DNA of 64,000 nucleotides. Origin: Mytilisepta virgata. Taxonomy: Eukaryota > Mollusca > Bivalvia > Mytilida > Mytilidae. Made by a program: the position numbers and the translations under genes. The stretch covers positions 18,246,001 through 18,310,000 of the forward strand of contig CM051508.1 in assembly GCA_028015205.1 (NCBI GenBank), in the 5' to 3' direction. Under the pieces are notes generated by a model, which ran no database searches, was not told the DNA's origin, and saw only the letters and a list, made by a program, of their open reading frames with translations. Shown piece by piece: positions 1 through 9,595 of the stretch; the stretch's first letter is position 1, and each line of letters opens with the position of its first letter.

Positions 1-700
1 AAAGACGGTTGTTAAGGTGGGAGATGGAAGCAGAGGGGCGGGAGAAAGGAGAAAGGTACCCCCCTTTCCACCCCTTCATAGATTTTGCAAAGTTTACATT
101 TTTGTAACAGTAAATTTAAAGTATCAATTCGGGCTAGTATCAAAATATTAGCGGCTGAGCTGGGGATACCCTCGGGCACTTGGACTCCACCAGCAGTAAC
201 ACCGACTCAGTGGCTAAAAATAAATTCTTTGATACCAATATTGTTGCACATGATTCATGAATCATGATGTGCACCTTTCGTCGATTTACGACTCATCAGT
301 TGTGCGCAAGGCCTGAAATGTTGAAAACCAAGCCAATAATCTAAAATGATGAAATACATGTATATAAAATTTAATTCAAGCAATTAATATTGTAATATTG
401 CGCCTTTTTGCTTTGATTCACGTGGTTACCATGTGCCGTTTTGACATCGGACACTTGTTCATTGATTTTTACTTGGAGCTGGGGCATGACAGCATTTGTA
501 AACGTTTTAAGCGATTTACCTGTGCCCTAACGATCATTTGTGTTTAGATTTTTCAGTGTTTAGTCATTTGTATGTCTGGATAAGTGAGAAAGTTTACCTC
601 TTGTCGTGTGTGTAAGAACTTTCATTTTCATGTTGTACGATTTCCGGTGAAAAAGTGTAGAACGCATGCGCAAGAATTGTATGCAAATTTATTTGTGGAA
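1..700. other. AT-rich flank with a dispersed repeat at 222-330
   Basis: No gene is seen. Positions 222-330 carry a repeat (a palindromic block around 'catgattcatgaatcatg', then 'cgactcatcagttgtg') that recurs near 25,480-25,570 and 62,310-62,390 and, in reverse, near 38,035-38,080. A CATGCGCA motif lies near 664-672, with no gene to attach it to. Confidence 0.4.
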
Positions 701-1416
701 TGTGACCTGACGTGACCTTGTTTGTAAACATTGTCGGAAAGCGAGTATGAATACGATCTGAGTGAATTTGAGCATTACGATTAATTTATGAATTAAAGTA
801 CAAATGATATTTATTGTCTAATTGCAATGTATTTTATGAACATTTCAGTGTCCCGTAAACATGTTGTTTACGCTGTATAGTATTTTTATTGCTTTGTCGT
901 GGGTTATTTTTCTGTCATTGTACTGAACTGATATTCCCGACGGTTGCTATGAACGCACGCTCGTTGCCCCGACTGTTCTAGGGGATATATAAAGGATTTT
1001 CCGACTGATTCTTGGAACCACGTCTTCTGGCTCATTATCAGTCTAGTAGCTTCAGCTTATTCATTTTCTTAGACATTTTGGTTAGTAATCATGTTTTCTC
1101 GCGAATTTCGGAATATTTTCCGAAGACCTTTCCTTACTTTTGGCATTTCTTATTGAAGTTTAATGTTCTCTTAAACTTGTATCAAAAATTATAACAGGAC
1201 AATTTAGCTTTTTCCCGACATTGAATCATTCTAGTGATGTTTAAAACTAAGTCAGAGTTAAACTTTGAGTCAAACTGTATTTTCCCATTGATCTGAATTG
1301 CAAGTAGCACAAAATTTCTACTTGATCACATTTGTTTTCACCCTATCAATTATTTCATTTTGTAGAAATAAAGTATTTGCAATTTTCCCATGCCCGTTTT
1401 TCATGTAAGGGTTACA
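701..1416 (+). mobile_element. candidate solo LTR
   Basis: The segment starts TGTGACC and ends GGGTTACA, an almost perfect short inverted terminal match with TG...CA ends. It is flanked on both sides by GGAA (697-700 and 1417-1420), which fits a 4-bp target duplication. Inside, a TATATAAA box lies at 986-993 and an AATAAA signal at 1367-1372, about 45 bp before the 3' end, which is the expected order for an LTR (promoter, R, polyadenylation signal). No gag or pol lies next to it, so it would be a solo LTR. The family is not identified, and four matching flanking bases alone could be chance. Confidence 0.5.
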
Positions 1417-1420
1417 GGAA

Positions 1421-2049
1421 TCATTTCATGGTTAAGATTTGGACATAGGAATCCTGATTCATTATGTTTTCCTATAAATCGGAGAAACTCACAGCTTGCT
1501 AGGAATCCTGCAATATAACATTGTCTGATATCATGTTGTGCAGAGCAATAGTTTCATTTTTCTAAACTTTCAAGTATAGGGATAATTAAGTTGGTTATAG
1601 GATTTTCAACATGTTCAAATAAATAAGGATAGTTAAAAGTAGGAGTAAAAGTTATTTTAACTTCTGTGCACTCCAGAAGTTCAGTTGTATTATTGAACAA
1701 ATAACAGTTTAAAATAAGGGATATTATATGCTGTAGTATATAAGTTTACTATAGTAAAACTGGTTGAACACTGAGGCTTATTTTGATATATTGTCAATAG
1801 AATAACAACGTAAATGTTATACAATTTATTGTTATGAGTAATGCATTGTTATATGAATCTGAATAATATAATATCTGCTCAATACAGTCTTCTTCCTTCA
1901 ACATAATTATCTCCATATATCAACAGCAAAGGCCCACAACATCTATGGTTCCCTGGCTATCTCGTGAGACATTAGACCCTCTTGCTGTCCAACAAGAGAC
2001 TAATTGACTGCCAAATGGTTACAGATAGTCTGCCGGTATCGGCCTTAAG
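1421..2049. other. AT-rich stretch without recognised features
   Basis: No open frame, RNA gene or clear repeat was recognised between the LTR candidate and the possible exon at 2050. Confidence 0.4.
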
Positions 2050-2175
2050 TTAGAGATCTCCCTCTGGAGTGTCGTTGGTCGTGCTTGTATCATATTCTTG
2101 GAGAGTCACCTCCTCCACAGCTGGTATCACTTCAGTCAAACGCATAACAGAGTGTGTGTTTAATATCTCCGCAGA
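2050..2175 (-). CDS. possible 3'-terminal coding exon, unknown protein
   Basis: On the minus strand a plausible splice acceptor (a T-rich run ending 'tttag' at 2176-2177) is followed by 41 open codons and a TAA stop at 2050-2052. The peptide begins SAEILNTHS and ends STTNDTPEGDL; it is acidic and polar, like the cytoplasmic or C-terminal tail of a larger protein. No domain is recognised. Upstream exons would lie at higher coordinates, where copy A of the duplication and the DIRS element begin, so any parent gene may be broken. It could also be chance, since 41 codons is short. Confidence 0.3.
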   Translation of the reverse strand, partial: SAEILNTHSVMRLTEVIPAVEEVTLQEYDTSTTNDTPEGDL

Positions 2176-2607
2176 CTAAATTAAGAGAATAGGTCCTTTT
2201 CATTAGTTTATTCTGTTCAACAGAGATTGTAACATTGAAATTTGTTGGATTATTCCCCATGTCCTTATGTTAAGTGCCCTTTATACATATCAATGTAAAT
2301 GTTCAGAGACAAAATACACATAAAAACATAAATAACCCTGTTCTCAAAAACATTCAAGATTAGTTGTCTAATCTTGCATTCATTCTCTGTGAATTAGTGT
2401 CACAGTAGTGGTGGTAACCTGAAAATAACAAATATATTTATTTGCGGTATGCGTAGGAATTTAGGTATATTCATGATTTGCATTATGTTAAACACAATAG
2501 TAGAAAGTAAACCGGTTTGGCGGGTATTATAAAAGGTTATTCAAGTCCTCGTGATTTTATCGAGGTTCGGGCAGTGACCAAGTTAGACGCACGTTTTCAT
2601 ATACGCC

Positions 2608-3354
2608 ATGTCCGATATTGAAAGTGAACGCGAAAGTCAAAAAGATGGTGAGTCCAGGCACACAGCTCCAGAAGAGATTTCGAACTCAGATTTGCTTTCG
2701 TTAATGAAGACATACATCACTACAAAGATTACTGGTTTGGAAAGAAATGTGAATGACACTACCAAAGATTTGGCCCGCAAGGTAAAGAAAACTGAAACTG
2801 TATTTAAGTTCAAGGGAAACCGTGTACAATACGATTTAAATACTGACATTGCAGACAACCTTAACGTTGCGTTAGATTGCATTGAGAAGAAAAGGCTTAC
2901 AAAAGCAGTGTCCGTTATTGAAGATTCCGTACAAGCCCTGAAGAAAAGGAACAAATTAATCAGGATAGCAGACAAGTCGGATGCAGGATGGAAAACCGTA
3001 GATGAGTATCTGTCGGATGAAGTAGCGTCAGATTCCGAGGATGAGAAACGGATTAGAGCCGCCGAAACTAGGGCCGTAAAAAAGATGAAAGTCTCGAAAC
3101 CCGACAAACGCGATACCAGGAAAAGGCCAGCGGAAGCCGCAGGTAGTTCAGTTAATGTTGCGCATAATGGTGGAGATTATTCCAGGCAGCCCTTTCGTAT
3201 GGCAGGGGTCTCTGGCCCCGCCAAAGCTCAGCAGAGTAGGGCTAAGCAGTCAGACATCTGCTTCAACTGTGGACTTCACGCCCATTGGGCCAGGGATTGC
3301 CAGAAACCAAGAGCAGGAAGATCCTCAGCTTTTAGGGGTGCAGCACAACAGTAA
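2608..3354 (+). CDS. DIRS gag-like protein with zinc knuckle
   Basis: An intact 248-residue ORF at the 5' end of the DIRS element. It is lysine/glutamate-rich with helical, coiled-coil-like stretches in the first ~110 residues and a basic segment near residues 150-180. It ends with one CCHC zinc knuckle, CFNCGLHAHWARDC, at about residues 218-231. Such proteins bind the element RNA and form the particle in which reverse transcription occurs. The ORF overlaps the start of the pol frame, so pol is probably reached by frameshifting or internal initiation. The ATG at 2608 is chosen because it is the first in frame, about 80 bp downstream of a 'tattataaaagg' TATA-like run near 2525. Confidence 0.7.
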   Translation: MSDIESERESQKDGESRHTAPEEISNSDLLSLMKTYITTKITGLERNVNDTTKDLARKVKKTETVFKFKGNRVQYDLNTDIADNLNVALDCIEKKRLTKAVSVIEDSVQALKKRNKLIRIADKSDAGWKTVDEYLSDEVASDSEDEKRIRAAETRAVKKMKVSKPDKRDTRKRPAEAAGSSVNVAHNGGDYSRQPFRMAGVSGPAKAQQSRAKQSDICFNCGLHAHWARDCQKPRAGRSSAFRGAAQQ

Positions 3355-4288
3355 AGAGTATTCTCAGCCATTGCAGGTACACGATTTTGACAATTTTAAG
3401 ACATATTTTGAATACGAGTCGGGAAATTCTGATATTAATGTCAAAAGTAGGTTGAAAGATTCTTTTCCTTTTTGGAAAAATATTGACACATGTGATTTCA
3501 TTTTAGATATTATTCAATCTGGTTATAAAATTCCATTTATTAATGAGCCGAAATCTGTATTTTTAAGAAATAATAAGTCTGCTTTAGATCATAGTGATTT
3601 TGTTGTAAAAGCTATCCAAGATTTAATTGACGCTAAGTTAGTGCGTGAGGAATCAAACAGACCGCACGTCACTAATCCTTTAACTGTTTCAGTGAACTCT
3701 ACAGGTAAACACAGGTTGATTCTTGACTTAAGGCATGTAAACAAACAGGTAATATATTCAAAAATTAAATTTGAAGATTGGAAAGTTGCTAGCCAGTTTC
3801 TTTCAGAAGACAATTTTGGATTTTTATTCGATATAAAGTCAGGGTATCATCATATCGACATTTTTCCAACCTATCAAAAGTATTTGGGTTTTTCTTGGGA
3901 ATTTGACAAAACAGTTAGATATTTTGTATTTACTGTCTTACCTTTTGGTCTGAGTTCAGCTGGATATATCTTTACTAAAGTAGTAAGGCCTTTAGTGGCT
4001 CACTGGCGAAAAAACGGTATAAAGATTACTGTTTACATGGATGATGGGCTAGGTTTAGCAAACAATGAGAATGTGTGTAGTAGGCAAGCTTTACAAGTCA
4101 AGCAAGATTTAGTTCAATCGGGTTTCGTACCGAATAAAGAGAAAAGTATTTGGCAACCTGTACAAGTACTGACTTGGTTAGGTTTCACATGGGATTTGAA
4201 AAAATGTTTATTATTGCTTCCTTTGCAGAAGATTGATGATTTGTTAAAATTTATTGAAATTATTTTAGGAAGTGTATCAAAACTCTAG
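3355..4288 (+). pseudogene. DIRS reverse transcriptase, ended by an in-frame TAG
   Basis: The frame is open from 3155 but its first part is the shadow of gag; clear RT sequence starts around 3,360. Recognisable RT blocks are KHRLILDLRHVNKQV (fingers), FDIKSGYHHIDI (first catalytic Asp), a VLPFGLSSAGYIFTK block, and YMDD at 4034-4045 (catalytic pair). This is the DIRS/LTR-type RT fold. A TAG at 4286-4288 separates it from RNase H, which continues in the same frame from 4289. It therefore looks like a point nonsense change in one pol ORF rather than a natural gene border; read-through is a less likely alternative. Confidence 0.75.
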
Positions 4289-5347
4289 ATGAGAATGTTA
4301 GCTAAATTTTGTGGCAAAATTATTTCTTTTTCACCTGCAATTGGTAATGTCACACAAATTATGACGAGATGTTGTTTTGGAGTTATAAATAGTAAAGATG
4401 AATGGGATCAGTATGTAAATCTTAATTTTTATATAGGCGCTGTTAGCGAAATAATTTTTTGGAGAGACAATATACGGTTGCTTAAACCGGTACCGATTTT
4501 GAATGTAAGAACACGGTTTGATGTATTCACCGATGCTAGCAATACAGGTGCGGCAGGTATGTTGAAAGATTCAAATGCTATAATGCATAAACACTGGTTG
4601 AAAAATGAGGTAGACACAAGTTCAACTTGGCGTGAGCTTAAGGCAATCGAACTAAGCATCACTTCGTTCAGACATTTATTACAAAATAATTCAGTAACAT
4701 TTCATTGTGACAATCAAAGCGCTGTCAGCGTTGTGAAAAAGGGTAGCAAAAAACCAGACTTGCAACAAATGGCACTTTCTATTTTTAATACTTGTATAGA
4801 TTTTAATATAGCTTTATTTGCTCAATGGATACCTAGAGATGAAAATGAACAGGCTGATGCTTTAAGCCGAATCATAGACATAGACGATTGGGGTGTCTCA
4901 CTTGAGTTTTTTGAGTTTTTAAGTAACATTTGGGGTCCATATACAATTGATCGTTTCGCAAATATGGATAATGCAAAACTACTTAGTTTTAATTCATTAT
5001 ATTGGAACCCGAAGACGAGTGCAATAGATGCATTTTCTTGCAATTGGAAATATGCAAATAATTGGCTTGTCCCACCAGTCAGTTTGGCTAGTAAATGTAT
5101 TAATCATTTAATTAACTGTTGTGCAGTTGGAACATTGATAGTTCCAAAATGGCCATCAGCGCCATTTTGGCCCCTGTTGTTTGGGAAAGATTTACAGTAC
5201 AACCGCTGGGTTACTGACATTTTAGAGTTTACTGAACCAAACAGAATATTTGTCGCAGGACAAAATAAAAATTCTATTTTTGCAAATGGTAAATTCGTAG
5301 GAAAAGTATTGGCTGTTCGTCTTGATGCTTCATGTATTAATGAATAA
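4289..5347 (+). CDS. DIRS RNase H plus C-terminal methyltransferase-like region
   Basis: This continues the RT frame after the TAG. RNase H has all four acidic positions: FTDASNTG (Asp), WRELKAIE (Glu), FHCDNQSA (Asp) and ADALSR (Asp), at about residues 75-195. It would degrade the RNA strand of RNA/DNA hybrids during reverse transcription. The last ~150 residues carry IDRFAN, NWLVPPVSL and VPKWPSAPFWPLL blocks. These match the region that follows RNase H in many DIRS elements and is described as DNA-methyltransferase-like; I assign that from family memory only. Being uninterrupted, this half is better preserved than the recombinase. Confidence 0.7.
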   Translation: MRMLAKFCGKIISFSPAIGNVTQIMTRCCFGVINSKDEWDQYVNLNFYIGAVSEIIFWRDNIRLLKPVPILNVRTRFDVFTDASNTGAAGMLKDSNAIMHKHWLKNEVDTSSTWRELKAIELSITSFRHLLQNNSVTFHCDNQSAVSVVKKGSKKPDLQQMALSIFNTCIDFNIALFAQWIPRDENEQADALSRIIDIDDWGVSLEFFEFLSNIWGPYTIDRFANMDNAKLLSFNSLYWNPKTSAIDAFSCNWKYANNWLVPPVSLASKCINHLINCCAVGTLIVPKWPSAPFWPLLFGKDLQYNRWVTDILEFTEPNRIFVAGQNKNSIFANGKFVGKVLAVRLDASCINE

Positions 5348-5663
5348 TTTTATATTACAGATTGTGTTTTTGGTACCACTTGGTTTGTTGTACGGTCACA
5401 GGACCAGATATTCTCAGTCACAGGACATGATTATGCAGGTCACAGGACCAATACTCTGGATTATGTATTGCCTTGTCACATGACGTTATCTCGGTAGTAT
5501 TGAGCAATTCGTGTTTTAAAGGTATGTAAATATTTTTAGATATGAATGTATACATTGTTATTTTTTGTTATAGAAAATTTTTTCAACTGGATTTTGGTCC
5601 AAGAAAGAAAATATTGTTAACGGAGAACTTCAGAAATTATTTGACAACTTACCCAACACCATA
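5348..5663 (+). promoter_or_regulatory. DIRS inter-ORF region with GTCACAGGAC repeats
   Basis: Between the RNase H stop and the recombinase ORF lie three copies of GTCACAGGAC (5395, 5417, 5439; 22-bp steps) and one GTCACATGAC (5475). The last is an E-box of the kind bound by MITF/TFE/USF-type factors. The regular spacing suggests a protein-binding array, either transcriptional or structural for the element. The role is inferred. Confidence 0.4.
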
Positions 5664-6592
5664 GTGGACGCCAGAGCTCGATCTACAGTATCTAAATATA
5701 CAACAGGTTTTAAACGATTTCTTAAATGGACGGAAAAATATTCAGAGATAACTTCTGTTTTACCTTGCAACGAACTATACATAGCTTTATATTTACAAAA
5801 GCTTATAGAAACGTCACTACATTTTAGCTCAATAGAAACTACATTTTACAGTATAAAGTGGGCACATAACATTGCAGGGGTTGAAAATTCTTGTAACAGT
5901 GAGATGATTTCTTACATCGTAGAGGGAGCTAAACGAAAACTAAATCGTCCTATTAAGAAAAAAAGAACCTATCAATGCAGACATTTTGGTTAAACTTTTT
6001 AATAGATACGCAAGACATAACTGCAGTGTTAAAGATCTTAGGCTTTTATCAATTTGTGCATTAGCTTATACAGGATTTTTGAGATATAGCGAACTTTGTA
6101 GTATTAAAGCAGAACATATATCCATTTATGACAATTATATAGATATTTTCATTGAAAAAAGCAAAACTGATTGTTACCGAAAAGGGAAGAATGTAGTGAT
6201 ATCTCGGCTTAACACACCTCAGTGTCCAGTTCAGATTTTATTAAGATACATGAATGAAGCATTTATAGAATTATCTTCAGACAAATTTATTTTTAAAGCT
6301 CTTGTTTTTAAGAAAAAATCTAATAATTTTTCGTTAAGAAAAGACAATAAATGTCTCTCTTATACCAGAGCTAGAGAAATAGTGTTAGAAGCTTTGCGTG
6401 ATATCGGATGCAAGGCTTCAAATTTTGGTCTGCATAGTTTTAGAGCAGGAGGAGCTACAGCTGCTGCTAACAATGGTACTCGAGATAGATTATTTAAATT
6501 GCATGGGCGTTGGAAAACAGAGAGCAAAAGATGGGTATATTTTGGATGATATCGAAAAACGTTTATCTGTTTCGAAAAATCTGGGCATATAA
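5664..6592 (+). pseudogene. DIRS tyrosine recombinase, frameshifted twice
   Basis: The recombinase inserts the circular cDNA intermediate. The N-terminal helical DNA-binding part is in one frame (5664 to ~5970). Just after an A-rich run at ~5957-5970 the frame shifts, and the catalytic domain continues to ~6525. A second shift near 6,522-6,530 precedes the catalytic tyrosine, which lies in a third frame in the context DGYILDDI. Other active-site positions are visible: Arg in GFLRYSEL, His-x-x-Arg in LHSFRAGG, and His/Trp in HGRW. All catalytic residues are therefore present but spread over three frames. No start codon is certain, since the family often uses a downstream ATG. Confidence 0.72.
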
Positions 6593-6810
6593 TTTGTACA
6601 TGTATTATATTTACGTTTTATTTGACTTTCTTTGTGCATCGAAATGGTCACTGCGCCTTACAGTATCTAACTTTTGAGTTATTTGTCTTTATGTTGCCAT
6701 ATTACTAGTTCACATAACTGTATGTGCTTAGTTATGTGTGCTATACACAAATTACAGCGTTTAGCACATAAATAATTTATGTTCGTTTGAACAGAGTGAA
6801 TTTAGGACAT

Positions 6811-7176
6811 AAGTATCCATTGTCGCAGTATAGTATCTGAGAACGAGTGGACCCCACGCTTGACCGCTACAGTATACAGTGACTCTGTGCTTAATATATT
6901 TTAAAAGGGGCAAATAAAAAGTCGGGGAAAATTAAAATGGAAAAAATACATTATTGCTATGGGAAACGAGTGGAAACTTTTTATTAAAGAAAAACGGAAA
7001 CGATATGTCGGCCATTTTGAAAATTTTTAAACATTCTTGCACAACTAGGCATTGGGTCTATCACCCCAGTAAGTTTCATTTCATTCCGTTGAGTCATGTT
7101 CGAGATCTGCGTCGGACAAGTTGAAATGGAAAGCGGAAGAAAAAAAAGACGGAAAAATAATAATAATTAAAATTTA
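6811..7176. repeat. repeat module with GGCCATTTTGAAAAT motif
   Basis: DIRS-flanking sequence in copy A, matching 44,290-44,657 in copy B. It contains 'gtcggccattttgaaaatt', 'gttcgagatctgcgtcggac' and 'gcggaagaaaaaaaagacgg' blocks that recur around 63,060-63,366. This is a repeat-family module without coding content. Confidence 0.55.
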
Positions 7177-8873
7177 TGATTAAGTCACTTAAGGAGGAAG
7201 AAAAGGAAGGCACAGAGAGTACAATTGATTTAGACCAATGGTATACATACTTTCGATCTTTAAATGAAGATACCAGAGAAATTTAAAACTGGAATAGAAG
7301 AAATTAATGAAACTGTTAACACCAAGTGAAATAATGAAAGCTATATGTAAATTAAAATCAGGTAAGGCTGTAGGTTTGGACAGTCTACCAAATGAGGTAT
7401 TAAAACGTGGTGGTACCATTCTTGTTCCAATATTACAGAAACTATTTAATCTTGTATTTACATCAGGGATATATCCTAGTAAATGGTCTTCAGGATATAT
7501 ATGTCTTATATTTAAGTCAGGTGATACATCAAAACCTGAAAAATATAGAGGTATTGCAATTAACTCCTGTATTGGGAAGTTATTCAATTCTATTTTAAAT
7601 AAAAGGTTAGATAATTATTTAGAGAAAAACAATATTATAAATCCTTGTCAAATTGGTTTTCCAAATAAAAAGAGGACATTAGATCATATGTTTGTATTGA
7701 AAACTCTGATAGATAAATATAACAGTGTTAAAGGACATGAAGGAGGTAAACTTTATGCATGCTTTATTGATTTTAAAAAGCTTTCGATAGAGTTATTCAC
7801 TCCGGTATAAAATATAAACTGTTAAAATATAACATTTCAGGACAATTTTATAAAATACTTAGTGATATGTATAATAAAAAGTCAATTGTGTCTAAAAATA
7901 GGAAATTATCTTACACCAAATTTTGGCTGTTTAAGATATTTATTAATGACTTGCCAAATATTTTCAAAGAGTGTCCAGATGCTGTTAACCTAAATGGCCG
8001 AGTAATTGATTGTCTTATGTATGCTGATGAAATTATTATTTTTTCCAATACTAAGGCCTGTTTACAAAAGAAACTTGATAGTCTATACAAATATTGTGAA
8101 GAGTGGTGCTTGGAGGTCAATTTATCAAAAATTCAGGATTTAATTTTTAATAAACGTGGTAAACACCTTCATGACAATTTTACTTGCAATAATGATATTA
8201 TAGAGTGTGTAAATCAATATAGATATCTGGGAATGAAATTTAAATCAAGTGGAATTTTTAAACAAGGTAAAGAAGATATGTATAAGAAATCTATTAAAAT
8301 CAAAAAATGTTTTTCTCGAGAAACATATTTATCTATTAACAATGTTCAATTGAGAAGGGCTTTATGTCAAATAAGAATAAGTGCCCATGAACTGAAAATA
8401 GAAAGAGATCGATACAAGAAACCCTATATAGAACGTTCGCAAAGAATATGTGAAAAATGTTCTTCAAATCAAACAGAAGATGAATTTAATTTTATAATTA
8501 ATTGCCCATTATATAATAACAACAGAGAAATCATGTTTAATAATATAGGTGAGCTTTGTACGAAATTTAAAGATCTTCCAAAGGAGGCAAAGTTTATATG
8601 GCTTTTTACAAATGAAGATATATCAGTACTCAAATTTCTGGGGAAATATATAATTGATTGTCTAAATATCAGACAAGGTTGATAGCTCTAGTCCTGTCCA
8701 GCATAGCATAGCTTTTATTCTATTTTCATTGTACATGTAATTTATGCTAATGAATCAATGTTGTATATGTTGTTATATTTTGCCCCTGCCCCTGTGAGGG
8801 CCCATGATTGGAACAATAAAAATATTCTATTCTATTCTATTCTATTCTATTCTATTTTATTCTATTCTATTTA
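7177..8873 (+). mobile_element. non-LTR retrotransposon remnant, copy A (5' part deleted)
   Basis: Reverse-transcriptase remnant of an endonuclease-type LINE. Blocks seen: the SGKAVGLDSLPNEVLK segment, KPEKYRGIAINSC, GKLYACFIDFKK, then after a frameshift near 7,780 LMYADEIIIFS (normally YADD; here YADE), and a C-terminal CEKCSSNQTEDEFNF...C zinc-like motif. The RQGDxLSP-type block and the thumb region are missing in both copies, so those losses predate the duplication. The 3' end is followed by a UTR and a (TATTC)n tail at ~8,827-8,873. The 5' side is cut at 7,177-7,180 (TGAT), where copy B continues into 49,620. The element is dead. Confidence 0.8.
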
Positions 8874-8945
8874 CAATATGCTGAGTATTTTCACAATGTG
8901 GGGGTTTTGATTTGATGAAATAGTTCTCGCTTGAACAAATATCTG

Positions 8946-9213
8946 TGTCACCCCATTTAGATTTTGTTTGTTTGTTTAGTTGGGTTTTACGCCGTTTTCA
9001 GCACATTTGGCTATTTCGCGGCGGCCAGTTTTTATTGGTGGAGGAAGCCGGAGTACCCGAAGAGAACCACCGACCTTCGGTAGGAAAATTGGCAATCCTT
9101 GTCAATTAAGATAGGAGTCGAACACACCCCGCCACAGGTGAGAATCGAACTCACAAGGCTAGTAATCATTAGTAGTCATGACGAACTACCTAGACCACTC
9201 GGCCACACCCCAT
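8946..9213 (-). mobile_element. tRNA-headed SINE, copy A
   Basis: Read on the minus strand, 9212-9131 resembles a serine/leucine-type tRNA: a 'tggccgagtgg' A-box region and a perfect T arm, GTGAG-TTCGATT-CTCAC. The acceptor ends do not pair, so it is not a functional tRNA. The body continues through 'accgaaggtcggtggttctc' and 'gccggcttcctccacc'-like sequence to a tail 'aacccaactaaacaaac' with AAAC repeats. Head, body and short tail repeats define a SINE of a kind frequent in bivalves. An almost identical copy is at 51,380-51,651. Confidence 0.7.
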
Positions 9214-9321
9214 TTAGATACAAACTTATGGTTAAAAATCTTGCTGGAACAAATATCTGCAATGATAGATACTGTAAATTAGTTCAGAGCGGATTTTGCA
9301 GCTATTCTCATATAATGTAAA

Positions 9322-9595
9322 GCCATACAAAAATGATTTTTCGTTCTTTGGATTTTTGTATGACAAAAATAGGTGCGAGCGAGCGAATTTTATCTGTAAT
9401 TTTTTTTCTTGAGGACTACTTTTTTCGGGCGAAGATCAAATTTACGTGCGGCACACAATTTTTTAACTAAAATATTGCAAAAAATTTTAGCATTTTTGCG
9501 AAACGAAGCGGGACAAAAATATTTTCTTTAAATTTACAAAGTCCATAAAACGGAGCGGCGAAATCCAAAGAACTAAACATCAATTTGGTGTGGCC
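9322..9595. mobile_element. MITE with ~35-bp terminal inverted repeats, copy A
   Basis: A 274-bp element. The left end 'gccatacaaaaatgat' and the reverse complement of the right end 'ggccacaccaaattgat' match through the next block 'agttctttggattt'. There is no coding content. A same-sized copy is at 51,757-52,030, so it predates the duplication. The flanking bases suggest only a 2-3-bp target duplication (ta/taa), so the superfamily is unassigned. Confidence 0.6.

Larger units (their letters stand above)
2432..6810 (+). mobile_element. DIRS-like tyrosine-recombinase retrotransposon
   Basis: About 4.38 kb with the DIRS gene set in order: gag-like ORF, reverse transcriptase/RNase H with a C-terminal extension, then a tyrosine recombinase. 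The borders come from copy B, where 'gaaaataacaag' runs straight into 'agtatccattgtcg' at 44,281-44,304. In copy A the same flanks are separated by this element. No target duplication is seen, as expected for insertion by a tyrosine recombinase. One in-frame TAG and two frameshifts make the element inactive as it stands. Split direct or inverted repeats were not clearly found, so the DIRS1, PAT or Ngaro type is not assigned. Confidence 0.85.

Noticed and set aside
986..1194. TATA box plus 60-codon ORF as a small gene
   Set aside because: The TATA box is better explained as the promoter of the LTR candidate; the ORF has no features of a protein.
9131..9212. possible tRNA-Ser/Leu gene on the minus strand
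   Set aside because: The acceptor ends do not pair and it is followed by a SINE body and AAAC tail, so it is a SINE head.
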